The translations under genes and the position numbers were made by a program. From contig MWJR01000167.1 of the NCBI GenBank assembly GCA_002127415.1, positions 1-19,591 of the forward strand: DNA of 19,591 bases, given 5' to 3'. Every line of letters begins with the position of its first letter. Within the stretch, counting starts at the first letter, position 1. Below the pieces are notes generated by a model. It saw only the letters and a program-made list of their open reading frames with translations, had not been told where the DNA came from and searched no databases. Shown piece by piece: positions 1 to 6,738 of the stretch. The DNA comes from Calditrichaeota bacterium AABM5.125.24. GTDB taxonomy: Bacteria; Electryoneota; AABM5-125-24; Hatepunaeales; Hatepunaeaceae.

Positions 1-1389
1 ACCGATCCGCATCAGCGCGTTCCCGGCCACAAAGTGCGCCTGTGCCGGGCGTGTAAAGTCGCCTCCAACCCAGCCGGGGAAGGCGACCATCACCCCCAGC
101 ACCACAACTGTCAGATCGCGCAGCAACCTCCGCCGGTCACGCCAGCTGCCCGTGAGATGCGCCAATCCCACACCGGACATCATCGCTGTTAGCGGCACCA
201 GAGGCATCCGGTAACGGCTGTTGACAAAGAACAACAGCAGCGACCCACTGAATACGACCCCGAACATAATCGCCGCTCTGGTCTCAGGTCGCCGGAATCC
301 ATAAATCACCCCCAGGATTGTCAGGGGCAGCATAGAGCCGAGTGATATCGCAAACAGCAGCTTCAGCAGCAGCGAGGCCTCTGTTGCGAGGGTCAGGGGT
401 CGGTTGTTTCCGACCTCGCGGACGTTCAACAGGAGCAGGGTCTTTTTGAGGAGGGATCTCATCCAGCCGGCGGGGTCTGCGGCAATCTCCCTCCATCCCA
501 TCCGCCATAGCTGTCTGGAGGTTTCGACCGGTGTCAGTTCTCTGCCGGCGTCGATCTCGGCTATCCTTCGGGCGTCGTTTTCGGTCCAGGCGGCGCCTAC
601 ACCGGGCAGGCTCGAGGCCCAGCCGGTGGCACCTCTGGCGTTGCCGATGTAGAAGTTGCCCCCGCCCTGAGTCGATATGGTCACGAGGTTTCCCGAAGCC
701 CGCCAGTTTGCGATGGTCACCGGGGCCAGCACCAGGGCGGCTGCCATTATGTGAACTCCCGCTGTGGACAGGGCACTGTGCTTGACTGGACTTGTAAGGT
801 GGACTCTGCGTGCCATAACTGCTGCGGAGAGAGGCAGCAAAAGCAGTATATTCGGACGACAGAGGGCTGCCAGCGCCAGAAGACCCCCGCTGAGACCGGC
901 CCTGAAGAGGCTCGGATGGTTCCACACTGCGGATAAGGCATACACAAGAGCTACCGTTAAAGCTGCGGCGACGGATGCCATCAGGACCTCGCCTGAGAAA
1001 TAGACCGCAGCTCCGGTGGCCACATACAGCAGCCCCGCTATCCGCGCGGCCTTTATCCCTCCTATCCGCTCCGCCAGCCGGAAGACCATTACTATGGTGA
1101 TGATATCAGCGGCCAGATTGAGCAGTCGAGGCGGTAGCCATCCCGTCCCGAAGATCCCGCGCACCGCCGCCAGCAGGTATGGATAGAGCGGCGCCCGGGG
1201 GAACGGAAGGTAGTCCCCGCCCCGCCCGGCCAGTATGGCGTCGGCCCAGCCGGTGTAGAATTCAGGGTCCATCCCCGGCGCCAGGAACCAGGCCTCACCC
1301 TTCACCTGGAGCCAGTAGACGACTCGCAGCAGAACCATCAGCAGCACGAACGGCCAGACGGCCCGCAGCAGTGCTTTTAGCATCCTCAT
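1..1389 (-). CDS. Membrane glycosyltransferase, GT39/ArnT-like (C-terminus beyond left edge)
   Basis: An open frame of 463 codons runs without a stop from ATG at 1389 to base 1, so the gene is cut by the window edge. The N-terminus is a membrane segment (WPFVLLMVLLRVVYWLQ), followed by an Asp-bearing loop MDPEFYTGWADAILAG and then FPRAPLYPYLLAAV. This order (acidic loop, then PLYPYLLA) is typical of the dolichyl-phosphate-mannose/ArnT-like GT39 and PMT_2 families, which move a sugar from a polyprenyl-phosphate donor on the outer face of the inner membrane. Many hydrophobic segments follow (for example around LLLPLSAAVMARR and AIMFGVVFSGSLLLFF). A second in-frame ATG lies at 1383, and no clear ribosome-binding site precedes either. 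The gene is divergent from the kdsD-like gene. Substrate is unknown; family call is good, exact function is not. Confidence 0.8.
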   Translation of the reverse strand, partial: MRMLKALLRAVWPFVLLMVLLRVVYWLQVKGEAWFLAPGMDPEFYTGWADAILAGRGGDYLPFPRAPLYPYLLAAVRGIFGTGWLPPRLLNLAADIITIVMVFRLAERIGGIKAARIAGLLYVATGAAVYFSGEVLMASVAAALTVALVYALSAVWNHPSLFRAGLSGGLLALAALCRPNILLLLPLSAAVMARRVHLTSPVKHSALSTAGVHIMAAALVLAPVTIANWRASGNLVTISTQGGGNFYIGNARGATGWASSLPGVGAAWTENDARRIAEIDAGRELTPVETSRQLWRMGWREIAADPAGWMRSLLKKTLLLLNVREVGNNRPLTLATEASLLLKLLFAISLGSMLPLTILGVIYGFRRPETRAAIMFGVVFSGSLLLFFVNSRYRMPLVPLTAMMSGVGLAHLTGSWRDRRRLLRDLTVVVLGVMVAFPGWVGGDFTRPAQAHFVAGNALMRIG

Positions 1390-1399
1390 CGCAGTCACG

Positions 1400-1434
1400 G
1401 TTATAAACGTAAGCCGATATTAATGTGTTGTCAA
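1400..1434 (-). promoter_or_regulatory. Possible sigma-70 promoter for the GT39 gene
   Basis: On the minus strand a perfect TTGACA lies at 1434-1429. A 17-nt spacer leads to a poor -10 (TACGTT, 1411-1406); a better TATAAC (1405-1400) sits at an over-long 23-nt spacing and would leave almost no leader before ATG 1389. The -35 is convincing but the -10 is not settled. Confidence 0.3.
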
Positions 1435-1440
1435 CATTAA

Positions 1441-1514
1441 GTAGAGCAGACATTCTTGTCTGATTAGATGGTAGGCCGGACACTCCTGTTCGGTCAAGCC
1501 CGGACAGCTGTTCG
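1441..1514. repeat. Cluster of three short GACA...TGTC palindromes
   Basis: Three small inverted repeats lie in the divergent intergenic region: CAGACA-TTCT-TGTCTG (1447-1462), CCGGACA-CTCC-TGTTCGG (1476-1493, one G-T pair) and CGGACA-GC-TGTTCG (1501-1514). The first two are each preceded by GTAG. They share a core with palindromes at 1604-1625 and 11751-11800, so they look like copies of a dispersed family rather than an operator for one gene. The rest of 1390-1588 shows no gene. Confidence 0.6.
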
Positions 1515-1588
1515 AGCCACTGAAGAAAACAGGCGACAGGCAAATAGCTCCCGCTGTAGCACGGGGTCGTGCGACAGAAGGTGAACAT

Positions 1589-2797
1589 ATGGTTATTCAG
1601 CACAGGCGGACGAGGGCGTCCGCCTTGCCGGATTCAACATTTTCGGACAAACTGGTCCGCCATCGGGTATATAACTCCCATCTCCTCTCTCAAGAGCCAT
1701 CGATCCGGCGAACAGCCATCACCGGCTTGACTGAGCCTGATAATAATCGCTATATTCATCATCTAACGATTTCGGAGGACATAACGGAATCCATTGTTTC
1801 TAACGGCAGCCGCTCCGGTCGGAAGACTGCCGATGACCTGCTGGAGATCGCCCGTCGGGTGCTGAAGCTGGAGGGTGAGGCGATAGGCGAGGTCTCTGGC
1901 AGGCTTGGCGAACCGTTCCTTCAGGCTGTCAGGCTGCTTGAGTCGTGCCGCGGCAAGGTCATTGTGACCGGTCTGGGCAAATCGGGTATCGCCGCCAAGA
2001 AGATCGCCGCCACCCTGGCTTCGACCGGCGCACCGGCGTTGTTTCTACATGCAGCCGAGGCGGTGCACGGTGATATGGGGGTCATCTCGTCGGGGGATGT
2101 GGCTGTAGCGGTGTCATATTCGGGTGAGACCCGTGAGGTGGTGGAGCTGATACCCCGCTTCAAGCTGCTGGGCGTTCCGGTGATGGCGATAACGGGCAAT
2201 ACGAGCTCCACCCTGGCCGGGCTGGCGGATTGTGTGCTGGATGTGGCGGTTCCCTCGCATCCCTGGCCGTTCGGCCTGCTGCCCACGGCATCCCACGCCG
2301 CTTCTGTGGCGGTCGGGGACGCCCTGGCGGTGGCCTTGCTGGTGTCGGACGGGGTTCAGGAGGAGGACTTCGCGTTGCTGCATCCTGGAGGTCTTCTGGG
2401 CCGCAAGCTGCTGGTGAAGGTGAGCGAACTGATGCACACCGGAGAGGCGCTTCCCGTGATTGGACCGGATGCCGGGATGAGGCAGGTTCTGATGGAGATG
2501 ACCGCCAAACGGCTGGGGGTGACCTGCGTTGTGGATGAAGACAGGCATCTGGTCGGCATCGTCACCGACGGAGACCTCCGGCGCCTGCTTGAGAGGAGCC
2601 CCAACCCGCTGGAGCTGACCGCCGAGGAGGTTATGACCCGCAACCCCAAATCGACCCCCCCCGGAGCCATATCTGCGCAGGCTCTGCACCTTATGGAGGA
2701 CCACGCCATCACAAGTCTGCCGGTGCTGGATGAGGCCGGCACCCTGATAGGGGTTGTGCATATGCATGACATCTTAAAACTGGAGACATCATCTTGA
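1589..2797 (+). CDS. kdsD: SIS-CBS sugar-phosphate isomerase, KdsD/KpsF/GutQ family
   Basis: Family members interconvert ribulose-5-phosphate and arabinose-5-phosphate, the first step to Kdo for lipopolysaccharide or capsule. A SIS domain (residues about 115-275 of this frame) is followed by two CBS domains (about 280-400; TDGDLRRLL and HMHDILKL are typical). Against E. coli KdsD from memory, the SIS catalytic positions align without gaps at a constant offset of 72: K59=K131, H88=H160, E111=E183, H193=H265. E152 is replaced by H224 and C154 by W226 (VPSHPWPFGL). Coordinates give the longest frame with a standard start, ATG 1589. The first 65 or so residues are unlike the family, contain a palindrome and lie mostly upstream of the 1727-1756 promoter, so the real start is probably at 1784-1793, giving about 334-337 residues against 328 in E. 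coli. The last 4 bases overlap the next gene. Family sure; substrate less so. Confidence 0.85.
   Translation: MVIQHRRTRASALPDSTFSDKLVRHRVYNSHLLSQEPSIRRTAITGLTEPDNNRYIHHLTISEDITESIVSNGSRSGRKTADDLLEIARRVLKLEGEAIGEVSGRLGEPFLQAVRLLESCRGKVIVTGLGKSGIAAKKIAATLASTGAPALFLHAAEAVHGDMGVISSGDVAVAVSYSGETREVVELIPRFKLLGVPVMAITGNTSSTLAGLADCVLDVAVPSHPWPFGLLPTASHAASVAVGDALAVALLVSDGVQEEDFALLHPGGLLGRKLLVKVSELMHTGEALPVIGPDAGMRQVLMEMTAKRLGVTCVVDEDRHLVGIVTDGDLRRLLERSPNPLELTAEEVMTRNPKSTPPGAISAQALHLMEDHAITSLPVLDEAGTLIGVVHMHDILKLETSS
1604..1625. repeat. Perfect 9-bp-arm palindrome, GGAC...GTCC family
   Basis: AGGCGGACG, loop AGGG, then CGTCCGCCT: nine perfect base pairs around a four-base loop. It falls inside the 5-prime part of the longest kdsD-like frame, which is one reason to doubt that this part is translated. 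Confidence 0.6.
1727..1756 (+). promoter_or_regulatory. Sigma-70 promoter for the kdsD-nnr-vanZ run
   Basis: TTGACT (1727-1732, 5 of 6 to the -35 consensus), an 18-nt spacer, then TATATT (1751-1756, 5 of 6 to the -10). Transcription would begin near 1763, just upstream of a strong GGAGG at 1774-1778. If correct, residues encoded upstream of about 1763 cannot be part of the protein made from this promoter. Confidence 0.5.
1774..1778 (+). promoter_or_regulatory. Ribosome-binding site GGAGG of the kdsD-like gene
   Basis: GGAGG is the only strong Shine-Dalgarno sequence near the expected start. No in-frame ATG, GTG or TTG follows at normal spacing. In-frame codons after it are ATA 1781 (2-nt gap), ACG 1784 (5-nt gap), GAA, TCC and ATT 1793 (14-nt gap). 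The true start is therefore probably a rare codon, ACG or ATT. Confidence 0.5.
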
Positions 2798-4341
2798 TTC
2801 CGGTAGCCACGACGACTCAGATGCGCGAGTATGACCGTGTGACCATCGAGGAGATCGGTCTTCCCGGTCTGGTTCTTATGGAGAACGCCTCGCGCGCAGT
2901 GGCGGATTATGCTGCTCGGATGTTAGAGGAGGGCGGCAGTCGCGGAGGGCAGGTGTGGATCTTCTGCGGCAGCGGGAACAACGGAGGGGATGGCCTGGCT
3001 GTCGCCAGGCACCTGCGTAACGTTGGTTATGAGATCGCCCTGTTTTTACTCGGTTCAGCTGACGATCTGAAGGGGGATGCCCGCTTCAACTACAATCTCT
3101 ACCGCCGCATCGGTGGACGTGTGAAGGAGGTCAAGAGTCGGCGTGATCTCCGCCTCGTGACAGTTGGCGTGGATCTGGTCATCGACGCGCTGCTCGGCAC
3201 AGGTTTCAAGGGTGATATAACCGGGCTATACGCTGATACTATCAGAATCATAAGGGACCTCAAGGCTCCGGTCCTATCGGTGGACATCCCTTCGGGTGTG
3301 GATGGTGATACAGGCGCGGCACGAGACACCGCTGTGGCAGCCGATGCTACCGTAACTTTCGGACTGTTGAAACCCGGTCTGTTTCTTCCTCCGGGGCGGG
3401 AACACGCCGGCAAGGTCAGCGTGGTAGATATCGGCATTCCACCGCAGGTGCTGCCGCGTCGGCGAATTCGGTTGTTCATCGTCGATGAGTCCGATATCCG
3501 TCGGTGGATGCCTCGCCGCCATCCAGCCGCTCATAAGGGGGAGACGGGTCACGTTTATATGCTGGCCGGTTCCCCGGGTTTGACCGGTGCTGCGACCCTG
3601 TGCGCTGAGGCCGCAATGCGCTGTGGGGCCGGATTGGCGGTGGTCGGCGTGCCGGCCTCCCTGAATCCGGTGCTCGAGATCAAGCTTACCGAGGCGATGA
3701 CGCAACCGCTTCCTGAGAATTCGAGAGGCGCTCTCACCGCGGAGGCATTTGAACACATACTGCCGCGCCTGCTGTGGGCTGATACGATGGTTTTGGGTCC
3801 GGGACTAGGGCTTGATCCTGATACCGCCACGCTGTTTGACCGGATGTTTGACGTCATCGACAAACCGCTTGTCATCGACGCAGATGGGCTTAACCTGCTG
3901 GCTGAGCACCGTGGATTGCTGAGGAAGCTGCCGAAGGAGACCGTGCTGACGCCGCATCCTGGGGAGTTCGCCCGTCTGGTAAGGTTGCCTGTGGCTGCCG
4001 TGCTCTCTGACAGGGTCGAGGTGGTTCGTCGCTGGGCCAAACACTGGCGGGCGACCATACTGCTGAAGGGTTCACCTTCTCTGACCGCCTTGACCAACGG
4101 GGTAGTGTTCATCAATCCCACCGGCAACGCCGGGATGGCTACCGGCGGCAGTGGTGATGTGCTGACCGGTATTATTGCCTCCCTGTCCGCACAGGGTCTG
4201 CCGATACACCAGGCAGCCTGGGTGGGGGCTTACATCCACGGCATGGCCGGTGACCGGGCTGCAGACGACAGGGGACAGCACGGAATGGTGGCCGGTGACA
4301 TTACTGCCGCTCTGCCGGAAACGCTGAAAGCACTCACGTGA
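2794..4341 (+). CDS. nnr: Bifunctional NAD(P)H-hydrate epimerase / ADP-dependent dehydratase
   Basis: This enzyme repairs hydrated NAD(P)H: the N-terminal YjeF_N half epimerises R- and S-hydrates, and the C-terminal YxkO/CARKD half dehydrates the S form using ADP. Epimerase, residues about 1-225: LVLMENASRA (27-36), GSGNNGGDG (59-67), VDIPSGVDGDTGA (163-175). Dehydratase, about 230-515: HKGETGHVYMLAGSPG (247-262), VLGPGLG (333-339), VIDADGLNLLA (360-370), TPHPGEF (386-392) and the nucleotide-binding NPTGNAGMATGGSGD (441-455). Length of 515 is usual for the fused form. The start is TTG at 2794, with GGAG eight bases upstream; it overlaps the preceding stop as TTGA, suggesting translational coupling. 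All key motifs are intact. Confidence 0.95.
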   Translation: MIPVATTTQMREYDRVTIEEIGLPGLVLMENASRAVADYAARMLEEGGSRGGQVWIFCGSGNNGGDGLAVARHLRNVGYEIALFLLGSADDLKGDARFNYNLYRRIGGRVKEVKSRRDLRLVTVGVDLVIDALLGTGFKGDITGLYADTIRIIRDLKAPVLSVDIPSGVDGDTGAARDTAVAADATVTFGLLKPGLFLPPGREHAGKVSVVDIGIPPQVLPRRRIRLFIVDESDIRRWMPRRHPAAHKGETGHVYMLAGSPGLTGAATLCAEAAMRCGAGLAVVGVPASLNPVLEIKLTEAMTQPLPENSRGALTAEAFEHILPRLLWADTMVLGPGLGLDPDTATLFDRMFDVIDKPLVIDADGLNLLAEHRGLLRKLPKETVLTPHPGEFARLVRLPVAAVLSDRVEVVRRWAKHWRATILLKGSPSLTALTNGVVFINPTGNAGMATGGSGDVLTGIIASLSAQGLPIHQAAWVGAYIHGMAGDRAADDRGQHGMVAGDITAALPETLKALT

Positions 4342-4736
4342 GCCTCTTCGCTCGACCGGTGGTGTGGTTGACGGTGGTGGTGAGCTATGCGGCGCTGACA
4401 TTCGTGCTCTCACTGATAGCGGGTGCAACCATTTTACAACAGGTCAGGTGGCGCATAGACCTGATTCTGCACGTGGTTGAGTATGGCGTTCTGGCCTGGC
4501 TCATCCTGCACTATTTACGGATAAGCGGTCGATTGGTCCGCTGGCGTCTATATGCCTGGTGGACGCTGTTAATATGCGGGACGGTGGGGGGGCTGAACGA
4601 GCTATTGCAGACTCAGATCCCCGGACGGTTCGGGGATTTTAATGATGTGATCGCCAACCTGGTCGGTGCGGCGTTGGTGATATGGTGGTTCAGGCGCAGG
4701 CTGAGGCCGGCGCTGCAGGAGAGGGTTAAAAACTGA
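4338..4736 (+). CDS. VanZ-like membrane protein
   Basis: A 132-residue protein with about four hydrophobic segments. It carries the VanZ-family pattern: DLILHVVEYGVLAW (41-54, with D41, H45 and Y49), NELLQTQIPGRFGDFND (87-103, E88, Q91, PGR, D100, D103) and NLVGAAL (107-113). VanZ relatives are small inner-membrane proteins; the founding member gives low-level teicoplanin resistance, and the role of most others is unknown. The start GTG at 4338 overlaps the nnr stop as GTGA, with no strong ribosome-binding site of its own, so it is probably translated by coupling. Nothing here points to glycopeptide resistance. Confidence 0.8.
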   Translation: MSLFARPVVWLTVVVSYAALTFVLSLIAGATILQQVRWRIDLILHVVEYGVLAWLILHYLRISGRLVRWRLYAWWTLLICGTVGGLNELLQTQIPGRFGDFNDVIANLVGAALVIWWFRRRLRPALQERVKN

Positions 4737-4745
4737 GGAGACAAA

Positions 4746-5186
4746 ATGGCACGCGGCGTAAACAAGGTAATACTGATCGGCAATCTGGGCCGAGACCCTG
4801 AGCTGAGCTACACCCCCAGCGGATTGGCGGTGGCTCGCTTCTCCCTGGCTACCACCGACCGGCGCAAGAACGCAGAGGGAGAATGGGAAGACAACACCGA
4901 ATGGCACCGGGTAGTTCTGTTCGGCAAGACAGCCGAGGCGGCGGGACAATATCTCTCGAAAGGTCGACAGGTCTACATCGAAGGTCGCCTGTCAACACGT
5001 TCCTGGGAACAGGAAGGTGTCAAGCGCTATACTACTGATATCATCGGCAGCAACATGCAGATGCTGGGCCGCCGTGAAGATGCCGGTCGCACCGCCGAGG
5101 CACCTCCATCTGAGGGTGAGGAAGGCCCCCTCCCACCCAAATCCGAGCCGCCTGGGGACGACCTCGAGGACGACCTGCCGTTCTGA
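4746..5186 (+). CDS. ssb: Single-stranded DNA-binding protein
   Basis: The OB-fold runs from residue 1 to about 110: GVNKVILIGNLGRDPE (4-19), FSLATTDR, TEWHRVVLFGKTAE, YLSKGRQVYIEGRL. A disordered acidic, Pro-rich linker leads to the C-terminal tip DDLEDDLPF, the conserved peptide by which SSB recruits RecO, PriA, exonuclease I and other partners. Length of 146 is a little short of the 170-180 of E. coli SSB because of a short linker. ATG 4746 is preceded by GAGGAG at good spacing. It lies 9 bases after the VanZ gene and is probably co-transcribed with it. Confidence 0.97.
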   Translation: MARGVNKVILIGNLGRDPELSYTPSGLAVARFSLATTDRRKNAEGEWEDNTEWHRVVLFGKTAEAAGQYLSKGRQVYIEGRLSTRSWEQEGVKRYTTDIIGSNMQMLGRREDAGRTAEAPPSEGEEGPLPPKSEPPGDDLEDDLPF

Positions 5187-5193
5187 ATTCCGG

Positions 5194-5219
5194 CAGGGCG
5201 ATCGGCCAGGACGGCCCTG
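5194..5219 (+). terminator. Weak candidate hairpin after ssb
   Basis: CAGGGC (5194-5199) can pair with GCCCTG (5214-5219). No run of T follows, so this is not a classic intrinsic terminator. It is listed because an end to the ssb transcript is expected here, before the separately controlled pilin promoter. Confidence 0.2.
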
Positions 5220-5445
5220 TTGATTATGCCTTGTTACACAGACGGTCGTCTCGGGTAGAGGTCGGCTTCTAAGTTCTCTTCCCAGGCTTCGATGAACCAG
5301 CCCCTTACGCAGGTGTGCGAAAGCATCCGACAAATTATGTGACAGTGCACCTGCAGGCACGTGGTCTGGAAGCTCTGCACCCGACCAACATCTTCCTCCT
5401 TCCAATGTCCCACCATAACCACAATCATAAGAGCGTTCAAATTTA

Positions 5446-5482
5446 GAGCACACTTGAAAATATGCTCTCTTTTTGAGCACAT
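5446..5482 (+). promoter_or_regulatory. Candidate enhancer: three GAGCAYAY sites
   Basis: Three copies of an eight-base word occur within 37 bases: GAGCACAC (5446-5453), GAGCATAT on the opposite strand (5467-5460) and GAGCACAT (5475-5482). The end of the cluster is about 95 bases upstream of the -24 element, a normal distance for an NtrC-family activator such as PilR. An alternative reading is a rho-independent terminator: AGAGCA (5445-5450) pairs with TGCTCT (5463-5468), followed by CTTTTT. Confidence 0.4.
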
Positions 5483-5576
5483 ATCTGACCTTTTTATGGG
5501 CAGGTGCTGTCACATAATATTCCAAATTTATTCGTAATATGCTGTTAATTCGGGCATTACTAAAGAAAGTAATAAT

Positions 5577-5592
5577 TGGCACAGGGCTTGCA
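5577..5592 (+). promoter_or_regulatory. Sigma-54 (RpoN) promoter of the pilin gene
   Basis: TGGCAC, five bases, TTGCA exactly matches the -24/-12 consensus. GG at 5578-5579 and GC at 5590-5591 are 12 bases apart, as required. Transcription should start near 5603, giving a leader of about 70 bases before the pilin ATG at 5675. RpoN control through PilS/PilR is well known for pilA in Pseudomonas, Myxococcus and Geobacter; no pilS or pilR lies in this window. Confidence 0.85.
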
Positions 5593-5674
5593 TCTGTTTT
5601 CAACCGGAAATAGAACAGACAGAACTAAGTTCGTTAACAGAATCCCAAAATCCTAAATGGAAGGAGAAACAGAG

Positions 5675-6028
5675 ATGTTATCCAATCTCATCCGCAATGA
5701 TCGTGGTTTTACCCTGGTCGAGTTGATCATGGTGATCGTCATTATCGGCATTCTGGCCTCAGTGGCTGTCCCGAAGTTCGTCAACCTGTCGGGTGCCGCT
5801 AACGACGCCAAGTGTGATGCTAACCGAGGCGCCATCGCATCTGCGATGGCGATGACCTACGCGACTCTGCTGGTAGACGATCCCACTCAATCGGGATGGC
5901 TGGCCGCCGCCGTTTTGGCTGACGTGGACGATTCAATGTTCGCCTCCGGTGCAGTTCCGGTCTGCCCGACCGGCGGGACATACACCCTTGCCAACGGGAA
6001 CGTTACCTGCTCGACCCACGGCAGCTAA
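5675..6028 (+). CDS. Type IV prepilin, short major-pilin-like protein 1
   Basis: The 11-residue leader MLSNLIRNDRG ends in the prepilin peptidase site G11/F12, followed by FTLVE with the Glu at +5 and a hydrophobic helix to about residue 34. The mature protein is only about 106 residues. The C-terminal half holds DVDDSMF (83-89), CPTGGTYTL (97-105) and VTCSTHG (110-116). Cysteines are C47, C97 and C112; C97 and C112 probably form the C-terminal disulfide. ATG 5675 is chosen over the in-frame ATG 5657 because AAGGAG (5661-5666) lies eight bases before it. Promoter and position suggest the major subunit. A paralogue follows directly. Confidence 0.93.
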   Translation: MLSNLIRNDRGFTLVELIMVIVIIGILASVAVPKFVNLSGAANDAKCDANRGAIASAMAMTYATLLVDDPTQSGWLAAAVLADVDDSMFASGAVPVCPTGGTYTLANGNVTCSTHGS

Positions 6029-6326
6029 TAGTGGTAAAGCCGAGAGTTTGAGGTCGGCCTCAGGGTTGAGGTCGACCTCAGACTCAGTAGCCGATACGAC
6101 CGGGTGCGTGATCCGGTTGCAGGTCGCTTCGGTTGCCCCGATCGACTTAGGGTTATGCGTATTTTCACAACACGGCTGTCAGAGCCGGGAATAACACTGA
6201 TTTATTTAGAAATTATCCGCGATGTGCGGTTTGAAGATAATATCACCGTAAGTTCCGGCGAGCAGGGTTCATAACCCGGCCGGAAAACGGAGTCAGGTTA
6301 AGAACCCAACGCCGCGAAAGATAATA
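6029..6326. other. Spacer between the two pilin genes
   Basis: No gene is seen in these 298 bases. The first part holds a strong double palindrome (separate entry). Small hairpins occur further on, for example CGGCT-GTCAG-AGCCG and GGGTT-CAT-AACCC. I find no second -24/-12 element here, so pilin 2 is probably read through from the first promoter or uses a promoter I cannot identify. Confidence 0.5.
6048..6081 (+). repeat. Double palindrome / strong hairpin after pilin 1
   Basis: TTGAGGTCGGCCTCAG (6048-6063) and TTGAGGTCGACCTCAG (6066-6081) are near-identical direct copies. Each core (TGAGGTCGRCCTCA) is itself palindromic. Together they can fold into a 14-bp stem with one mismatch around a four-base GGGT loop. 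It starts 20 bases after the pilin stop and has no T-run. I infer an mRNA-stabilising or partial-attenuation hairpin that keeps pilin 1 expression above the downstream genes. Confidence 0.5.
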
Positions 6327-6686
6327 ATGAAATTACAATTAACCGGAAAATCGAATGATGCCGGTTTCACCCTTATCGAGCTGATTACCGTCATTGTTAT
6401 CGTAGGCATCCTGGCCACCGTGGCGATACCGAAATATATCAATATGACCGATGAGGCCTTTGGCGCCAAATGCGATTCCCACAGGGGCGCTATCGCCTCG
6501 GCCATGGCGCTGACATATTGTGCGGTTCTGTTGAACGATCCCACACAGGACGACTGGCTGGTATTTGCCACTATGGCTGATGTGGACGATTCGATGTTCG
6601 TTTCCGGATTTACGCCGACCTGTCCGAGCGGTGGGACTTACACTCTGACCAGGTGCAATGTCTCCTGCTCAGTGCACGGCGTTTAG
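6327..6686 (+). CDS. Type IV prepilin, short major-pilin-like protein 2
   Basis: A 119-residue paralogue of the preceding pilin, sharing GFTLxEL at the cleavage site (G13/F14, Glu +5), AKCD, RGAIASAMA, DDPTQ-type DPTQ, ADVDDSMF, CPxGGTYTL and a closing CSxHG. It differs by two added cysteines, C65 and C110, on top of C49, C99 and C114, so a second disulfide is possible. The leader is MKLQLTGKSNDAG. The ribosome-binding site before ATG 6327 is weak, in contrast to pilin 1. The pair arose by tandem duplication. Whether it is a second major subunit, a minor one or an alternative pilin cannot be told from sequence. Confidence 0.92.
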   Translation: MKLQLTGKSNDAGFTLIELITVIVIVGILATVAIPKYINMTDEAFGAKCDSHRGAIASAMALTYCAVLLNDPTQDDWLVFATMADVDDSMFVSGFTPTCPSGGTYTLTRCNVSCSVHGV

Positions 6687-6738
6687 GCGACAACTGCTGA
6701 ACTTCAGAATATAACCTGAAAGGCGGTTCATCAGGAGG

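Larger units (their letters stand above)
5187..5674. other. Intergenic region between ssb and the first pilin
   Basis: This stretch of nearly 490 bases holds no gene I can support. An 82-codon minus-strand frame (5234-5482) has no recognisable motif and an odd composition rich in Cys, His and Met. From about 5405 onward the DNA becomes AT-rich and contains the candidate enhancer and sigma-54 promoter listed separately. The long AT-rich leader fits a strongly regulated pilin promoter. Confidence 0.6.

Noticed and set aside
284..925. Minus-strand 213-codon frame within the left-edge gene
   Set aside because: It is a shifted reading of the GT39-like gene, whose own frame is open from 1389 to base 1 and encodes clear membrane segments and motifs.
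1441..1625. Cluster of short repeats considered as a CRISPR array
   Set aside because: Units are short, unequal, self-palindromic and lack regular unique spacers; there are no cas genes nearby.
5234..5482. An 82-codon minus-strand frame considered as a transposase remnant
   Set aside because: No HUH, DDE or RAYT motif could be seen, and composition is odd; there is not enough to call a gene or pseudogene.
4992..5603. A 203-codon minus-strand frame covering the ssb end and intergenic region
   Set aside because: It runs antisense through ssb and then AT-rich promoter DNA; no domain, and it would overlap the sigma-54 promoter.
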